Shown in pieces: positions 44,037 through 55,331 of a stretch of 64,000 nucleotides of DNA. Position 1 is the first letter of the stretch; each line of letters begins with the position of its first letter. The position numbers and the translations under genes were made by a program. Source of the stretch: Diplocarpon mali (lineage: Eukaryota > Ascomycota > Leotiomycetes > Helotiales > Drepanopezizaceae); the NCBI GenBank assembly GCA_024741835.1, contig JAENRP010000117.1, positions 2,223 to 66,222 on the forward strand. The letters are read 5' to 3'. The notes beneath the pieces are model-generated. The model made no database searches. It saw nothing but the letters and a program-made list of their open reading frames with translations, and was not told the DNA's origin.

Positions 44037-44480
44037 TCTGTCGGTTGAGGCTGTTGCTGTGGGAAGAGGGGGAGGAGGAGGAGGAGGATGTGGTGGTTTT
44101 ACTTGTCGTACCAGTAGTGCCAGTAGCAGTCGTACGCCAGCACACCACCACCACGACCCCCAGAAACCCGACGTCCAACGCTACCAATCCCAAACTACAA
44201 CATAGGCCAAGCACCTGTTCCTTACTAGCAATAGATGTCAACACAAGCAGTTGCAGCTTGACACCTCGGAAAAGATACAAATCCCGCCGAGCTAAACCCC
44301 CGGTTATGTAACCTATCAGCCTACGTAGCAGTGCAAAAGCAGATACCTACACAGGGCAGCCGAGGGTTGAGGTGAGGGAGAATGCAGGGTAAGTAAGGTC
44401 CTAGGCACCTCGATAGGTATTCAACAAGTACGCGCGTTTCCCCTCGACGCCGCGAACTCGGTAGGTTTGGTGAGTGAATG

Positions 44481-44668
44481 TGTAGGGATATAGTGATCTG
44501 GGCCACATGTCAGGCATATGATGAGCGTGAAGGAGGAGAGTAAATCTCAGGGACACGTGATGGTCCTGGCATAGGCTGCCCTTGAGTATTTATCTCTCTC
44601 TCCCTCAACCTACCTACAACGAATCTTGAATCGATTCATGTCAGTGTGTACACCTTGTGAAACCAACA
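44481..44668 (+). mobile_element. Solo LTR B (188 bp) with target duplication GAATG
   Basis: It begins TGTAGGGATATAGTGA and ends GTGAAACCAACA, flanked by GAATG at 44476-44480 and GAATG at 44669-44673. It is the same family as solo LTR A at 13591, sharing the start, CACGTG, GGCATAGGCTGCC, a CT-rich tract and a GTACACCTTGTG-type block. The internal region has been lost by LTR-LTR recombination. Confidence 0.85.
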
Positions 44669-44977
44669 GAATGACTAGGAGAGCAGTTGAGTTGGTGAGC
44701 AAGTGACAGCAAACAGGTCAACAACGTACCTGCATCACAGACCCTATCGCGGCATCCGATACAAGATGGCCGTACGTGCTGCAGTCGGATCGTTCCCAGG
44801 TCTCGCATCACGTGACCTTATCACCTGACTGCCAGGACGAGCTCCCCCCCTCGAGTCCCCGCACAGGACAGACGAACGCACGACCATCAACCGCACCGAT
44901 CGCACCTCGTGCTCCGCGCACGCCACCGCCGTTCAACAGCGCGTAATCGCGCCCTCTCACGTCGTTGGCTTTGGACT

Positions 44978-45065
44978 CTCTCTCTCTCTCTCTCTCCTTC
45001 TATCTTCCCTTTGCTATCTGTCCTGTCTCTGTCTGTCCTCCTCTCTCCTCCTCCTCTCCTCCTCT
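44978..45065 (+). repeat. CT-rich tract
   Basis: A (CT)n run at about 44980-44998 is followed by CTCCTCTCC-type pyrimidine-rich sequence. The neighbouring DNA holds no gene I can support. Confidence 0.8.
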
Positions 45066-45337
45066 CCCGTAGCGAGCGCAGACAAGCCAGCTGCCTACCG
45101 ACCACCGACCCCGACCACCGACCACCGCGCAGTGCGAGCAGCGAGCAGCGAGCTCCCCGTCGATCAAACCACGTGCTCTCTTATGAGGGACCCGAGACAG
45201 GCCATCGAACCGCTCTCTGAAGCCCCCTCGCCACTCGGCCTGCAGAGCCGTGACGTGCGCTGTCGACATCTGTAATCGGATCGATGGGCGAAGCCTCCAT
45301 AGCTGTTCGGCGCTTTGCTTTCTTAGAGGAATATACT

Positions 45338-45440
45338 CCTACTGCTACTGCTACTCCTACTCCTACTCCTACTACCACTACCACTACCACTACCACTACT
45401 ACTACTACTACCAACGCCACCACCACCACCACCACCATTA
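45338..45440 (+). repeat. Compound ACT/ACC trinucleotide microsatellite
   Basis: Successive blocks of ACTGCT, ACTCCT, ACCACT, ACT and ACC repeats follow each other about 280 bp beyond the alkaline phosphatase stop codon. Confidence 0.85.
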
Positions 45441-45719
45441 TGCTGAGATACAGACAAGCTCAACCGGCGCACTTGGCTTGGCTTGTCCCAGCAGCACCTC
45501 AGTTGAGCGCAAGAGTATTGACTTATCCCTTCGGCGTCATATACCCTACAATCCGAGCATTACTCGTGGTTCTATAGTACAATACTCCCCCCACTCATCT
45601 TCCCATAACCAATCTCCTCATCCCCGTCGTAGCCCCCCCAACAGCCAAGTGAAGACCCAGCATGCCGGCCCAGAGTCCGCGCCAGACCAAACAAGCAGCC
45701 AAGCACGCAGCAGCACCCA

Positions 45720-48018
45720 TCATGACCGAGAGTACCCACCCGCAGCATCGCCGCCGCGCGCGAGACCCAGGCACTCGGCCATGTTGAAGAAGATATCGAT
45801 GTTGCCGTACACGCCGCCAAACAGCTCCTGGCAGGGACCCATGGCGAAGACCGGGACGTCGGTGAGGGAGTGCACGCCCTGGTTCTCGTACCTGCGAGTC
45901 ATCTGTCAGCTCACGCTTCGGCCGGGTGAGGGAGGGGGCGGTAGAGAGGGGAGCCAGGCGCCGGGGACGTACGTCTGGATGGTGCCGTTGACGGTGTAGC
46001 CGTCCGGATTGTCGGTCGGGTTGACGTAGTAGTCGTCGGCCGGCAGGCCGGTGAGGTTCTTGGCCGCCGCGCGAGGCACGTCCTTGTGGACCCTGAAGTT
46101 CTCCCTGATATCGGGGTGTGCGGCCATCCCCTGCGCGAGCGTGTATCGGGGGTCCCAGTTGACGGGGAAGTGGACCCCGGTGTTGTAGGAGACGCTGGCG
46201 TTGGTGACGGTGTACTGGCTCTGGCCCGAGTTCTGGTAGACGCCAATGGCGTTGCGCTTCTCGCGGTCGTCGCTCTTGGAGCTCAGGTAGGTGGTGTCCG
46301 CGGAGCCAAAGACGTCGAAGCCGTGGCCGTGGTCGGCAGTCACAATGATCAGGGTGTTGTTGAGCTCTCCAAGGGCCTTGAGCTTCTCGATCGTAGCCCT
46401 GACGGTGTCGTCCAGCTCCAGCAGATCACCAAGCGCGCGGTGGTAGTCCAGCGCATGCATCTGCTTGTCGATCGACGCTCCCTCGGACATCATGAAGAAT
46501 CCCTTGCTCCCGCCTCGCGCGTGCAGAATGTCGATCGCCTTGAGGGTCATGTCCTTGAGCCCCGGGAGATCAAGAGCTGGCTGCTTGCTGCCCGAGGGGT
46601 CGTTGGTGGTCTTGTGCAGGTTGGCTGTGTAGACATTCCGGTCGAGCCAGACCGGGAGGTTCGACGTGCAGAATATGCCGAGCGCCTTGGTGTCGTTCCC
46701 AAGAGCTTCGAGGCTCGTCTTGTTCATCGCCACGGCGTAGCCCTCGTTCTTGAACTCCTCGTAGTAGTCCCTGCCCTGATAAGAGGTCTTGCCGGCGATG
46801 AATTGCTCCGCCCCACCCCCGAAAAACACGTCGGCCCCGGAGTAAGGGGTCCAGGTGTAGTTGGTCACCCCGCGCAGGGATTGCTCGACCAAGGGACCGT
46901 ACTGAGCACGATCTCTGCTATGCCCCGTCAGCGTGATCGGCGTGGCATCCGCGATGAATGCGGTGCTGACGACTCCAATAGCGCTGCCCCAGATGCGAGT
47001 GAGCAACTCGACGATCGTCTCCACCTTGGGATCATCGAAGGGGTCCGGGCTGGAGTCCGCGTAAACGCCCATCGCGTTGACGCTGGACTTGTGCCCGGAG
47101 TAGAGGGCAGAGGCCGAGTTGGCAGAATCCGTAATGTAGCTATCCAGGGAGTGCGTCTGTCTCGTCAGCCAGCGCTCCTCAGCAAGTCACATGCACACCG
47201 GCCGCTCACCATCTGGTGTCCCAGCACGGGGAACTTGTCCATCTGCATCGTTGTCTGGTACTTGCCGTTGATGCTCTTGTGGCCGATCAAGCGAGCCGCG
47301 GTGATCATGTTTGTGGTCATGCCATCGCCTGAGCCATGTTAGCTGCACAGCTATCGAAGCCTACCTCACCTGCGCTGACTTACCGATGAACAGGATGACA
47401 TTCTTGGCTCGCTTCTGCTCATGCAGAGGGCGGACGACCCAGTTGGCGACAGTCTTCGTGCCATGGTAGTAGTCGAGAGTCGCAACGTACTCTCCCGGCT
47501 CGTAGAGGGCAACTCGCCTGTACGCCTTGGAGGTGACGCGGACGACAGACGGTGTCCCGGCGTCTCGTGCGAAGAGATCCTCATACCAGGTGAAGTTCCA
47601 CCGCTCCAGCGTCGGCTCGGCGATCTGGAAGAAGCTCGTGGCTGCTTGAGCTGTTCCGCCAGCCTTCGCGATGGTCAAGCTGAAGTCTGGATCGGGGACG
47701 CCTCCGTTGGCCTCGGAACCATTGACAGGAGCGTGGACCTAGAGAGCATTTAGACGTGATGTGCCTACCTGCCTGGGCGCCAGCTGGTGTCTACGAACCT
47801 CGACGCGGATGTCAAAGTACTGGCCGGCGAGGAAATCCGTCTGATCTGGAGGGAGCACACAACCCAGGGCTATTGATATGGGGTTAGCAGTATGCGAGGT
47901 CCTGGGGGGGGGGGGGTGCTTGTTACTTACTCGGACATGCTCCCAGACGCTGAAAAGTCTGAGCCGCTGTCAAGGCTATTGACGCCGCCGCCAGCGCAAT
48001 TCTGGATAGCGAGAGCAT
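45720..48018 (-). CDS. Secreted alkaline phosphatase
   Basis: Six exons on the minus strand (48018-47931, 47869-47799, 47738-47384, 47328-47210, 47156-45973, 45891-45720) encode 662 aa. The start has a signal peptide (MLSLSRIALAAASIALTAAQ). The catalytic core is complete: metal-binding NVILFIGDGM (Asp173), the nucleophile Ser222 in YITDSANSASALYSGHK, MSEGASIDKQMHALDYHRAL, the metal-binding block TADHGHGFD (usual TADHSH), and ENQGVHSLTDVPVFAMGP near the C-terminus. The enzyme hydrolyses phosphate monoesters outside the cell and is normally induced by phosphate starvation. A CACGTG site lies 428 bp upstream. An extra N-terminal region of about 160 residues precedes the catalytic domain. All exon phases agree. 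Confidence 0.9.
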
Positions 48019-48445
48019 GGTTCTGGGAGAGGAGACCCGTGCAATTGGACTCGATTGGACTGGATGGACTCAATCGAACTCAATTGGAGGCTCCCAAAAA
48101 GCTTCTGCAGACATCAAGGTCCTCACGACCACCAGCAGTGCCTGCGCCTCTGCAGTATATATACGAGTCGGTCCTGGAGTGCCAGTCGTCGGTAGTCCCG
48201 ATGGTCAGGCACGCCGCAGCAAGGGTTCCAGTAATGTAGTTCGAACTGCGAACAACAACGTCGTGTGCAGATAGCCCTGCTATGGGACGATTCGCCTGCT
48301 GCCCCATCGTCTTGTGCTGCATCGACTAGGTTCACCGTGTCGTGGGTGATGGAAGCACGACGTGCGAAGTGTATTCCCGAGGGTGCGAAGTTTATCGGAC
48401 GGGGGGATGAGTGTCACGACGATAAATCAGCGCGGAGAGCGAGCG

Positions 48446-48451
48446 CACGTG
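48446..48451. promoter_or_regulatory. CACGTG site upstream of alkaline phosphatase
   Basis: A palindromic CACGTG lies 428 bp 5' of the phosphatase ATG. CACGTG is the core bound by Pho4/NUC-1-type bHLH factors that switch on phosphatases at low phosphate. A second copy at 48706-48711 may belong to the LTR-like sequence there. The regulatory role is inferred from position only. Confidence 0.35.
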
Positions 48452-48689
48452 CTTGCTTGACTTGACTTGGCAGCCTCTTGGCAACGGTGCTTATCGCCGA
48501 GCCAGAGATCAGCGAGGAGCCGACCGCCAAACGGCTGGCCCGGTGTTGACTGTGTGGTGGCCGCCTCCGCGCTCCATACTGCGGTGACACGATAGAGAGT
48601 ACAGCAGCAGCACTGTGTACGTGTGGAAAGGTTGCGAGGGCGTGTTTCTCTGCAGCGAGGCGATTCGCTGCTGACGGAATCTAGTCATT

Positions 48690-48895
48690 GGGGTCACGTT
48701 TAAAGCACGTGACGGGAATGGATGGAGAGAGTGAAAGCTCGAGGGCACCGACCGGCCTCAGCATAGGCTGCCCTCGCGTACTTGGTCTCTCTCTCTCTCT
48801 CTCTCTCTCCCTCTGTCTCGATCATCATCCACAAACACAACCAACAATCAAACCTCTATCAGTGTGCACACCTTGTGAACCTTGCGAATCCAACA
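48690..48895 (+). repeat. Third, truncated member of the solo-LTR family
   Basis: It shares CACGTGACGG, GCATAGGCTGCCCT, a (CT)n tract (about 48786-48812), AACCAACA and GTGTGCACACCTTGTGAA with LTRs A and B, in the same order, ending ATCCAACA. I find no TGTAGG start or matching flanking 5-mers, so the 5' end is lost or diverged. Confidence 0.65.
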
Positions 48896-50088
48896 GTTTG
48901 CAGCTGCTGGCTGGACGGGAACTCACCGGGGGGATCAGGTCCTTCGCGGCACGGCTCGCTTAGCTCCTGGCAGGCGGGCGGGGGGGGGCGCTCGGTAGAG
49001 TAAACAAACAGTCCGTGGTCGCCCTCGACGAGCAGCAGGACATCGTGATCCTCCAGCCAGGATTGACTTGACCAGCGCCGCCCTCGCGCCATGCACTGGC
49101 CGCTGCTCGGCCGGGCATGCCCCTCGGTGGCCCGCGGGCGTCTTGCCTCTACATCTAGCACACCGGCTGCCGACGAGGCATGGAGGAGCGCATCTGGAGG
49201 GCCAGGGACTTTCACCGGGGGGGGGGCAGGGGGACGACGCGTATCTGGCCGGTGAACTTCTTCATGCCGCTCATATAAAGATAGAGCAATAGGTCTCCTG
49301 CTAAGCCGTTCCCAGATCTACCCCGGCTGTCCATCAGCTAGAGAAGCGCTTCTCGGATACACAGGACGGGCGACACCTGCGAGCAGGCTTCGACCAGCTC
49401 CCAGACTCGGCTTCCGCCTGCACAGCTCGCCTACACTCCTCCACACTCCATCCGCACCCCGTCTGACCAGATCCCACCACCCCCTCTCCCTCCTCGGCGA
49501 AGCCATCATCGCTGGACTATGGGAGACCCCGCCAGCGTTAGCTGCGAGTCCTAGGGCCCGTTCGGCTTCTGCAGGGCTGCAAGGCAGTTGCTAGAGCAAA
49601 ATTCAAGGCACGATATGGGAAAGCGGATCAGGGGGAGGGGAGGTCAGCAGCAGAGTATGGAGGCGATGTTGGGACCCGGCTCGCAATATCTCGCTGCGAT
49701 CGCATGTCTGGGGCCGAGATGTACAGAGCTAAAAGAATCCCCTAGTGAAAGACGGAGAGAAACAACAGATACAACCAATCATAAGCGAGGAGAACTTGGG
49801 GTAAACACTGAAGCGGACGTAGGTAGTACCTCCAGCATTAGGTAGACGCAGCTACCTGGTAATCCCGATATAAAGAGTCGAGTGCACAGAATATGCATTT
49901 CAAAAGACGTCTGCCTCCCCAACTTCCCATTCTATCCTCTACTCCAGGACTCCGGCCCATCTGCCCATCTGCCCCTCCACCCCTCCACCCACCGCAGACC
50001 GCGGACTGCAGTCTCTCGACCCGAAAGCCGTGCCAGAGCCGCGCCCGAGCCGCGCCCCCGAGTCTTGCGGCCCTGGGAGTTCCCTACC
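48896..50088. other. Intergenic, no gene recognised
   Basis: GC-rich sequence with short frames only. G-runs are at about 48978 and 49218. Nothing supportable was found. Confidence 0.45.
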
Positions 50089-50508
50089 TCACTTCTTCGC
50101 CTCGGCGGGCGCCTTGGTCATGCTGGCGAACTCATCCGCCGGGGCGGCGAGCTTCGGGTGTTTAGACTAGCAAGGCCATGGATCAGTCCCACGCGCTCCC
50201 GCCCGGCAGCCCCGGGGTCGGAGGGGCACGTACGGTCCAGTGGATCTTCATGTTGTTGATGTTGTCAATCTCAGCTTTGCACGTCGACTGCCGCGGCCGC
50301 CGTCAGCACCCGTCGATGGGGGCAGAGGGACGGGAGAGCGCACGCATTGGTACCTCATGCCCTTGTCCTTCTTGAGGATCGAGTTGCCGCCCTTCTTGGC
50401 TCGCTCGGCCGCCTTCTGCTGGGATTCGATCTGGATGGGGCCGGTTAGCAGCGCGCGGCGGATGTCGCGGGGGGAGAGGTCGTGTACCTTCTGGAGACCG
50501 CGCGCCAT
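50089..50508 (-). CDS. Small zinc-binding protein (DUF1909/At2g23090-like)
   Basis: Four tiny exons (50508-50488, 50430-50344, 50287-50234, 50166-50089) encode 79 aa; introns are 57, 56 and 67 bp. The first exon is only seven codons (MARGLQK). The protein opens with a basic, Gln/Lys-rich helix (IESQQKAAERAKKGG) and then a C2H2 zinc site: Cys36-x2-Cys39, His52 and His57 in YQCSTCKAEIDNINNMKIHWTSKHPK. This is the layout of the small eukaryotic zinc-binding proteins of the 4F5/DUF1909 type, found from plants to fungi; their function is poorly known. Restoring C-x2-C across intron 2 fixes the donor choice (GTGCGC after TGC). The gene looks intact and is missed by single-frame scanning. Confidence 0.85.
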
Positions 50509-51343
50509 GATGTGGGTGCTGGTGTTGTGCGAGCGAGGTTGGCGTCGAGAGGTGTTCTGTTGTTTGGCAGCGGTGGAATTTGCCAGCGAAACGCGGCACG
50601 TGGGACGTGGAACGTGGGGGGATGAAGGCCAGGACGCTTATCCACGTTCTCACGTGCTGGTTTTACTCTGCAGAAATCGAAGAAGGCAGATCATTTAAAA
50701 TCGACGCCACTACTTGCTTGAGATCACATTCCCGGAGATTTCAAATCTCACAAGTTCTCTCTCCATCTCAACATAGAAGTCCGGATCGAAAATCTGGATA
50801 GCTTACCGCTCCGACGGTGCGGAGCAACGAGACAGGACCAGCCTGACTTCCAAGCGAGCAGTTTGTAAACACATCTATCCACATGGCGTCTTTGTGCGGC
50901 TTCATACAGAGCTGGCCGGAGGCGCTCTGCTGCCGGCGCGGCTTCTGGCATTCGATGGGATTGTCAAGCAGGTGGGACACGAGTGCAAAATAGCCAGTTC
51001 GTGCCGCCGAAGGCATGCCTCTCCACCCCTCAAAGAGTTTCAGGTCTCCTCTACCAGCAGCTACAGCTGCCAGACTGTATGCTCGACTGAACAGCCAGGG
51101 CCGGTGCCGACGTGCGGTTGGAACGAATGCGAACGAGGAAACGAAAGAGAGTTGATCTGTTGGACAGGCAACGTAGACTTCGGGATATCTCGACGTGATA
51201 CCATTGCCCGTCTCCCTACCCCGCCAGTCATGATGTACGGAGGCGTCCATTTCTTCTCAGGGAACTCGAATCCATCCCATGCCACCCTTTCATCCGCAGC
51301 CCACCCAGCCCATCCTACGCTCCTCCACTGCCTGACGGCACAT
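50509..51343. other. Intergenic between two small genes
   Basis: It holds the promoter of the 79-aa protein gene and the 3' flank of the next gene. Open frames on both strands overlap each other and carry no motif. Confidence 0.45.
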
Positions 51344-51843
51344 CTAGTTGGACCACTTGGGATCAACCTTCTTCCTACCCGCAGCAGATTAGCACCATGT
51401 CAGAGATACCTCCCACGCACACGCCCATCCCCGAGCAAACAAGAGAGAGGCGAGAGGAACGCGTACCCAGTCTGCTTCTCATAGAAGTTCCGCACGCCAT
51501 CCGTGATCTTCTCGTTCGTGCCAGCGCTCAAGCTATGTCCGGACTTCTTCGCGAGGAAATCAAGGGCTGGAACAACACGTCGGTCAGCCTGTGTCCTCAA
51601 AAGCCCAAGTCCGACGCCAGCTCCGACGTGAAAACGGCCTCGAACGCGGGCATCATCGTGTACAAGAGGAGAGAGGAGAGAGGAGGGGAAGAGGAACGCA
51701 CCCTTATCGCCGTAATCCTGCTTCTGGCCAGCAGCCTGTCCCTGCCCGGGAGCGGGCGCGGCGCCACCTTGAGCGTGCTGCTGGGCGCTGCTGGAGCCGT
51801 TGTTTTTGTTGAGCATCTCGGCGCCTTTCTTGAGGAAATCCAT
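51344..51843 (-). CDS. Small conserved fungal hypothetical protein (90 aa)
   Basis: Exons 51843-51702, 51566-51467 and 51374-51344 encode 90 aa; introns are 135 and 92 bp. The protein has a Met-Asp-Phe-Leu-Lys start, a Gly/Gln/Ala-rich linker (residues about 16-42), then a conserved-looking second half with QDYGDKALDFLAKKSGHSL, TNEKITDGVRNFYEKQTG and the ending KKVDPKWSN. I recall the same order (DY.DK.LD, NEKITDG, ATGKKVP.KFSN-like end) in small fungal proteins of unknown function. The final 31-nt exon was chosen because it restores that ending; a closer acceptor at 51410 would give only YL and a stop. Intron 1 is stop-free and a multiple of three. No signal peptide or membrane segment is seen. 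Confidence 0.75.
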
Positions 51844-52273
51844 CGCTGCGGTGCGGGTGGGTGGTCTGGTCTCTGGGGAGTTCTAGCGGGAGTGATGGTG
51901 TTGATGTTGAGGTCGACGGTGATGCTGATGCGAATGTTGACGCTGATGCAAACGGGTCCGAGGAGGCAGAGGCGGGGTTTTTAACGACCAACCCCTCACT
52001 GACCGGGTTCTCTTACTCGTATGCAAGACGACGCAATGCCTACAGCCGATACAAGCCTTCGTCCCCGTCCCCCCCAGGTCTGAATATTAATTCGATCGCA
52101 TTTACCGCCGCTATGTATGAAGCCTCCAGATCATGTCACGGATGACGGATTTTGGCAGACAAGCCGTCACAACAGAGATGCGCTGCTGCAAGAAGATGGG
52201 AATCCGGAGAGAAGGGTTTCGACTCAAACACGGTATCGTAGCAGTTCAGGTTGATAACATCTTGAACGTAGCA

Positions 52274-52307
<34 letters not shown>

Positions 52308-53236
52308 CCCCCCCCCCTCTCTCCGTGCATATCAATCTCTGCCCGATCAAGCTGCCCGCCCAAGGCCTGATGCCGATGCTCCGTAGCAATACATACCTGG
52401 CATCATTCCTCAACCTCTACCAAGACAATCCAAGCCAACACGTCTCCCATCTCGCCAACACCGCCCATCCCATCTCACCTCCGCGAGGCCTCTGCCGCCA
52501 TCCGCTCTTTTCTGCGCGCTGGAGAACAAGGTTCGGCCAAGCTTCGACAAGCCTTCTCTGTCCAGCCGGACAAGGGTGGGCGGAGGTTCACAATACAGTC
52601 GGGCCGCGGCCGAGCGATTCGACTCGAATATGAGGGGTTCACGAGTGGTAGTCTGGTCGAGGGAAACGGGCGGCTTTTTCACCGCAGGGCTGGTCGCATA
52701 CCAGGAAGCAGAGGAGAGGCTTCGGGGTCAAGAGGGGAATTCAGTGACGATATAATCCATGGCTTGACGGTCAATAGGCTGCACGGCAGCAGCCTTCCGA
52801 GAACCCAGCGACAGTCTGACCCAGCGAAACTACCAGAGCAGATGGAACCCGGAATCAGCATCAGCGTATAAGATCGTGAGGCACTTGACGTCTGCATGCC
52901 AGCAGCTTTCTAGCTGTGAGGCCAGAGAGGTAGTATTAAATCTGCGTCGGAATACGCAATGCTCCCACTCCATATTGACAGCGTCTCCGTGCATCTAGCA
53001 TATGTCCCCGATGTGTCCTGTCCCCCAACACTCTTCCTTTTCATATATCCTCGACGCCGTGAATGCACGCAAGCCCAGCCCGAACTCCTCATACACATCC
53101 CTGGTACCCGCGTATGATCCGTTCTTCGTCCGTCCCTGTTGTCCGAATGATATCCTCTGTCTGCCATATCTTCCCAAAATTCGTTGATCATCCGTTGCGT
53201 GACCCTCCCCTCCATCTCGGCCTCGTCTCGTTCGCA
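51844..53236. other. Intergenic with (CT)n microsatellite
   Basis: A (CT)n plus C-run lies at about 52278-52322. No gene was recognised; short frames on both strands are unsupported. Confidence 0.5.
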
Positions 53237-54012
53237 TTAAGCATCATCCTGATAGACCTGGTAGGCCATAATTATCATCCACAGTAAAAACACACACCCC
53301 ACCAGCTCGAAAGCCCACTGCGCCTGCCAGCTCTGACCTGTGCATCCGTCAGCCCGTCTGCCTTCCCACCCCTCTCCGAGGAGAGCATCTGCACTCACAT
53401 ATACTATGCTGCTCCAGATACGCCAGCGTGTTGACATTCGGGCCCTTGAAATCCTGCCCGTCCACGTACAGATTGCATTCCCCGTTGACGCCACCCGGGC
53501 CCCAGAGCTGGATCGAGATGACAATCAGCCCGACCACCCAGAGCACGAACAGTACAAAGGACCCCATGATTACTATGCCCGGGAGCAACTGTCGTTGGGA
53601 GATGAGCCAGAGCATGACGAGGACGAAGACGAGGGCGAGGACCGAGGAGGTGATCCAGTAGGGGAAGTACCTGCTGCTTGTTAGCCCTGCGGTCTGATCT
53701 GTCCCTCTCTCTCTCGCTCTCTCTCTCTCTCCTCTCTCTCTCCCCCTCTCCCCCTCCCTATCTCTCTCGTTCTTTTCCGTTCCCAACTCCACGTCTGGAC
53801 TGGCGAGAGAAGTGAGAATCGACAACTCACCATGGGATCCCAACCCTCAACTGCTTCTGCACGCTCAGAAAGTACGCGTTGATGCCCAGGACCGTACAGC
53901 TGCCCACCAGCATGATGAACAGCCAGAAGTTCAGCTGCAGCGGCGGCCACCGGTATTTCATGCGCACGCGGTGCACAATGACCTCGGACAGGGTCGTGCT
54001 GGACGATACCAT
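53237..54012 (-). CDS. Four-transmembrane protein (MARVEL-like), function unknown
   Basis: Exons 54012-53831, 53670-53399 and 53337-53237 encode 184 aa; introns are 160 bp (filled with CT repeats) and 61 bp. Four hydrophobic segments are visible: FWLFIMLVGSCTVLGINAYFL, SSVLALVFVLVMLWLI, GIVIMGSFVLFVLWVVGLIVI, and FELVGCVFLLWMIIMAYQVY near the C-terminus. The loop before the last segment holds CNLYVDGQDFKGPN and a Cys-Gln-Ser-Trp junction. Four TMs with a short cytosolic N-terminus resemble fungal MARVEL-type proteins found at plasma-membrane or eisosome domains, but no diagnostic motif settles it. Splice phases agree, and the intron-2 junction (T|GT) restores the conserved-looking Cys. Confidence 0.75.
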
Positions 54013-55331
54013 CTTCTATATACCCCTTCCCTTCTCTTCCTCGCAACTTTATGGTATTACACCTTCTTCCGCTCGGATTGAATGCGTTCGCGCCGGTGAA
54101 GAGGGGTGGTGTGCGGGTTCAGATGACGCTTTTCCTCTGATGTTTTGGTCGTTGTTATTGTCGTCGTCGTTGTGCTCGAGTCCTGATTGTAGCTGTGTAG
54201 GACCCTCCTCCAAGCTCCCGTCTCGTTGCCGTCTCTCCCTTCCGCCTCTGGCCTCTGCCTTTATATATCCTCTTCTCCACTGCCAGCCCACTCTACCCCA
54301 GTCCACGTAGATTTGGGCCTTGCGCCGCGGTCAGGCAGGCGATGTTCGCTGGTCGGGCTGCGCTGCTACACGTGTTGATGCTATCGCGATTGGGCCGAGG
54401 ATAAAGGATGGTCCGTTCGTTGCTTTACGGGTGAGGTGCCGCGGTCGGGATCCGCTGTGGCCGTTGAGCGAAGGGTAAAGTAAACAACAATGGGATTGTT
54501 TTGGTCTCGACGCAGGCCCGGAGACAATTGATCTAGATGCAGGCAGAGAAACAGCTGAACTTGCTCGTGGTGGATCATCAGGAGGGGGGGTTTGGGGAAG
54601 ATGCAGGCTGACACAAACCTGGGCCTGGACGAGGTTGCGAACGAGGAGATAAAAAAAAGTGGCAGCGCATACTACGCCATAAGCAGACAGGTTCCGGCTT
54701 GCTATTTATATTCTTTTCCAAGATGCCGACGCCGATTTATATCTGACCAGCCGCGGTGCACAGCAGCAATTCCCCAACGTCGCGAGCTCATATCATACGG
54801 GTTGTCGGCGGATCGTGGTTGGCTCTGTGGAAGTCAGCCATCAGATCATCAATGCGAACCAAACGGTCTCTTGTTCTTCCTCTTCAGTTATCTATTATGC
54901 TAGACAGCTCTCGCATCTTCTTATGCGTTGCAAGATTGGCGCAATACTGTAAGTCGTCGTCGGCGTGAAAATCAATGTTTTGGCAAAGCCACTGCATAGC
55001 CTTTGCCTGCAAATCGGCATTGTTGGGGCAACTGTTTCTGCCCGTTGTATAAACCTCCATTGGCACTGCACGGTACATACGAGTGTGTCGTATCAGTCGT
55101 TAACATAGTAGTCTGGCCACTCAGCTACGTTTATATCGGTGAAGAAGAACGCCCGACCGCTCACCGAAATACTGACACGAACACAGCAAACTAGATACTC
55201 GGCGGGTTTTCGTTTCCAAGCAGGTCAGACCTGGAGCAGGGGAATTCTCTTGTCAAAAGCTAAGCCTGGGCTCTCTGGGACCCGATATCCTCTCGTTCAT
55301 CCTGTGCTATTTCTCCACTCCTTACTCCATC
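54013..55331. other. Intergenic, no gene recognised
   Basis: It separates the membrane protein gene from the HET gene and includes promoters of both. No supported frame or RNA gene was found. Confidence 0.5.

Noticed and set aside
46086..47342. 418-codon plus-strand open frame
   Set aside because: It is an antisense shadow of the alkaline phosphatase exons.
51400..51409. 10-nt last exon for the 90-aa protein gene
   Set aside because: The acceptor at 51410 is possible but ends the protein as YL. The acceptor at 51375 restores the family-like ending KKVDPKWSN and has a CTAAT branch point.
53349..53843. Single 164-codon minus-strand ORF as the membrane protein
   Set aside because: It reads through a CT-repeat intron. 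The spliced model from the ATG at 54012 gives four clean transmembrane segments and matching phases.
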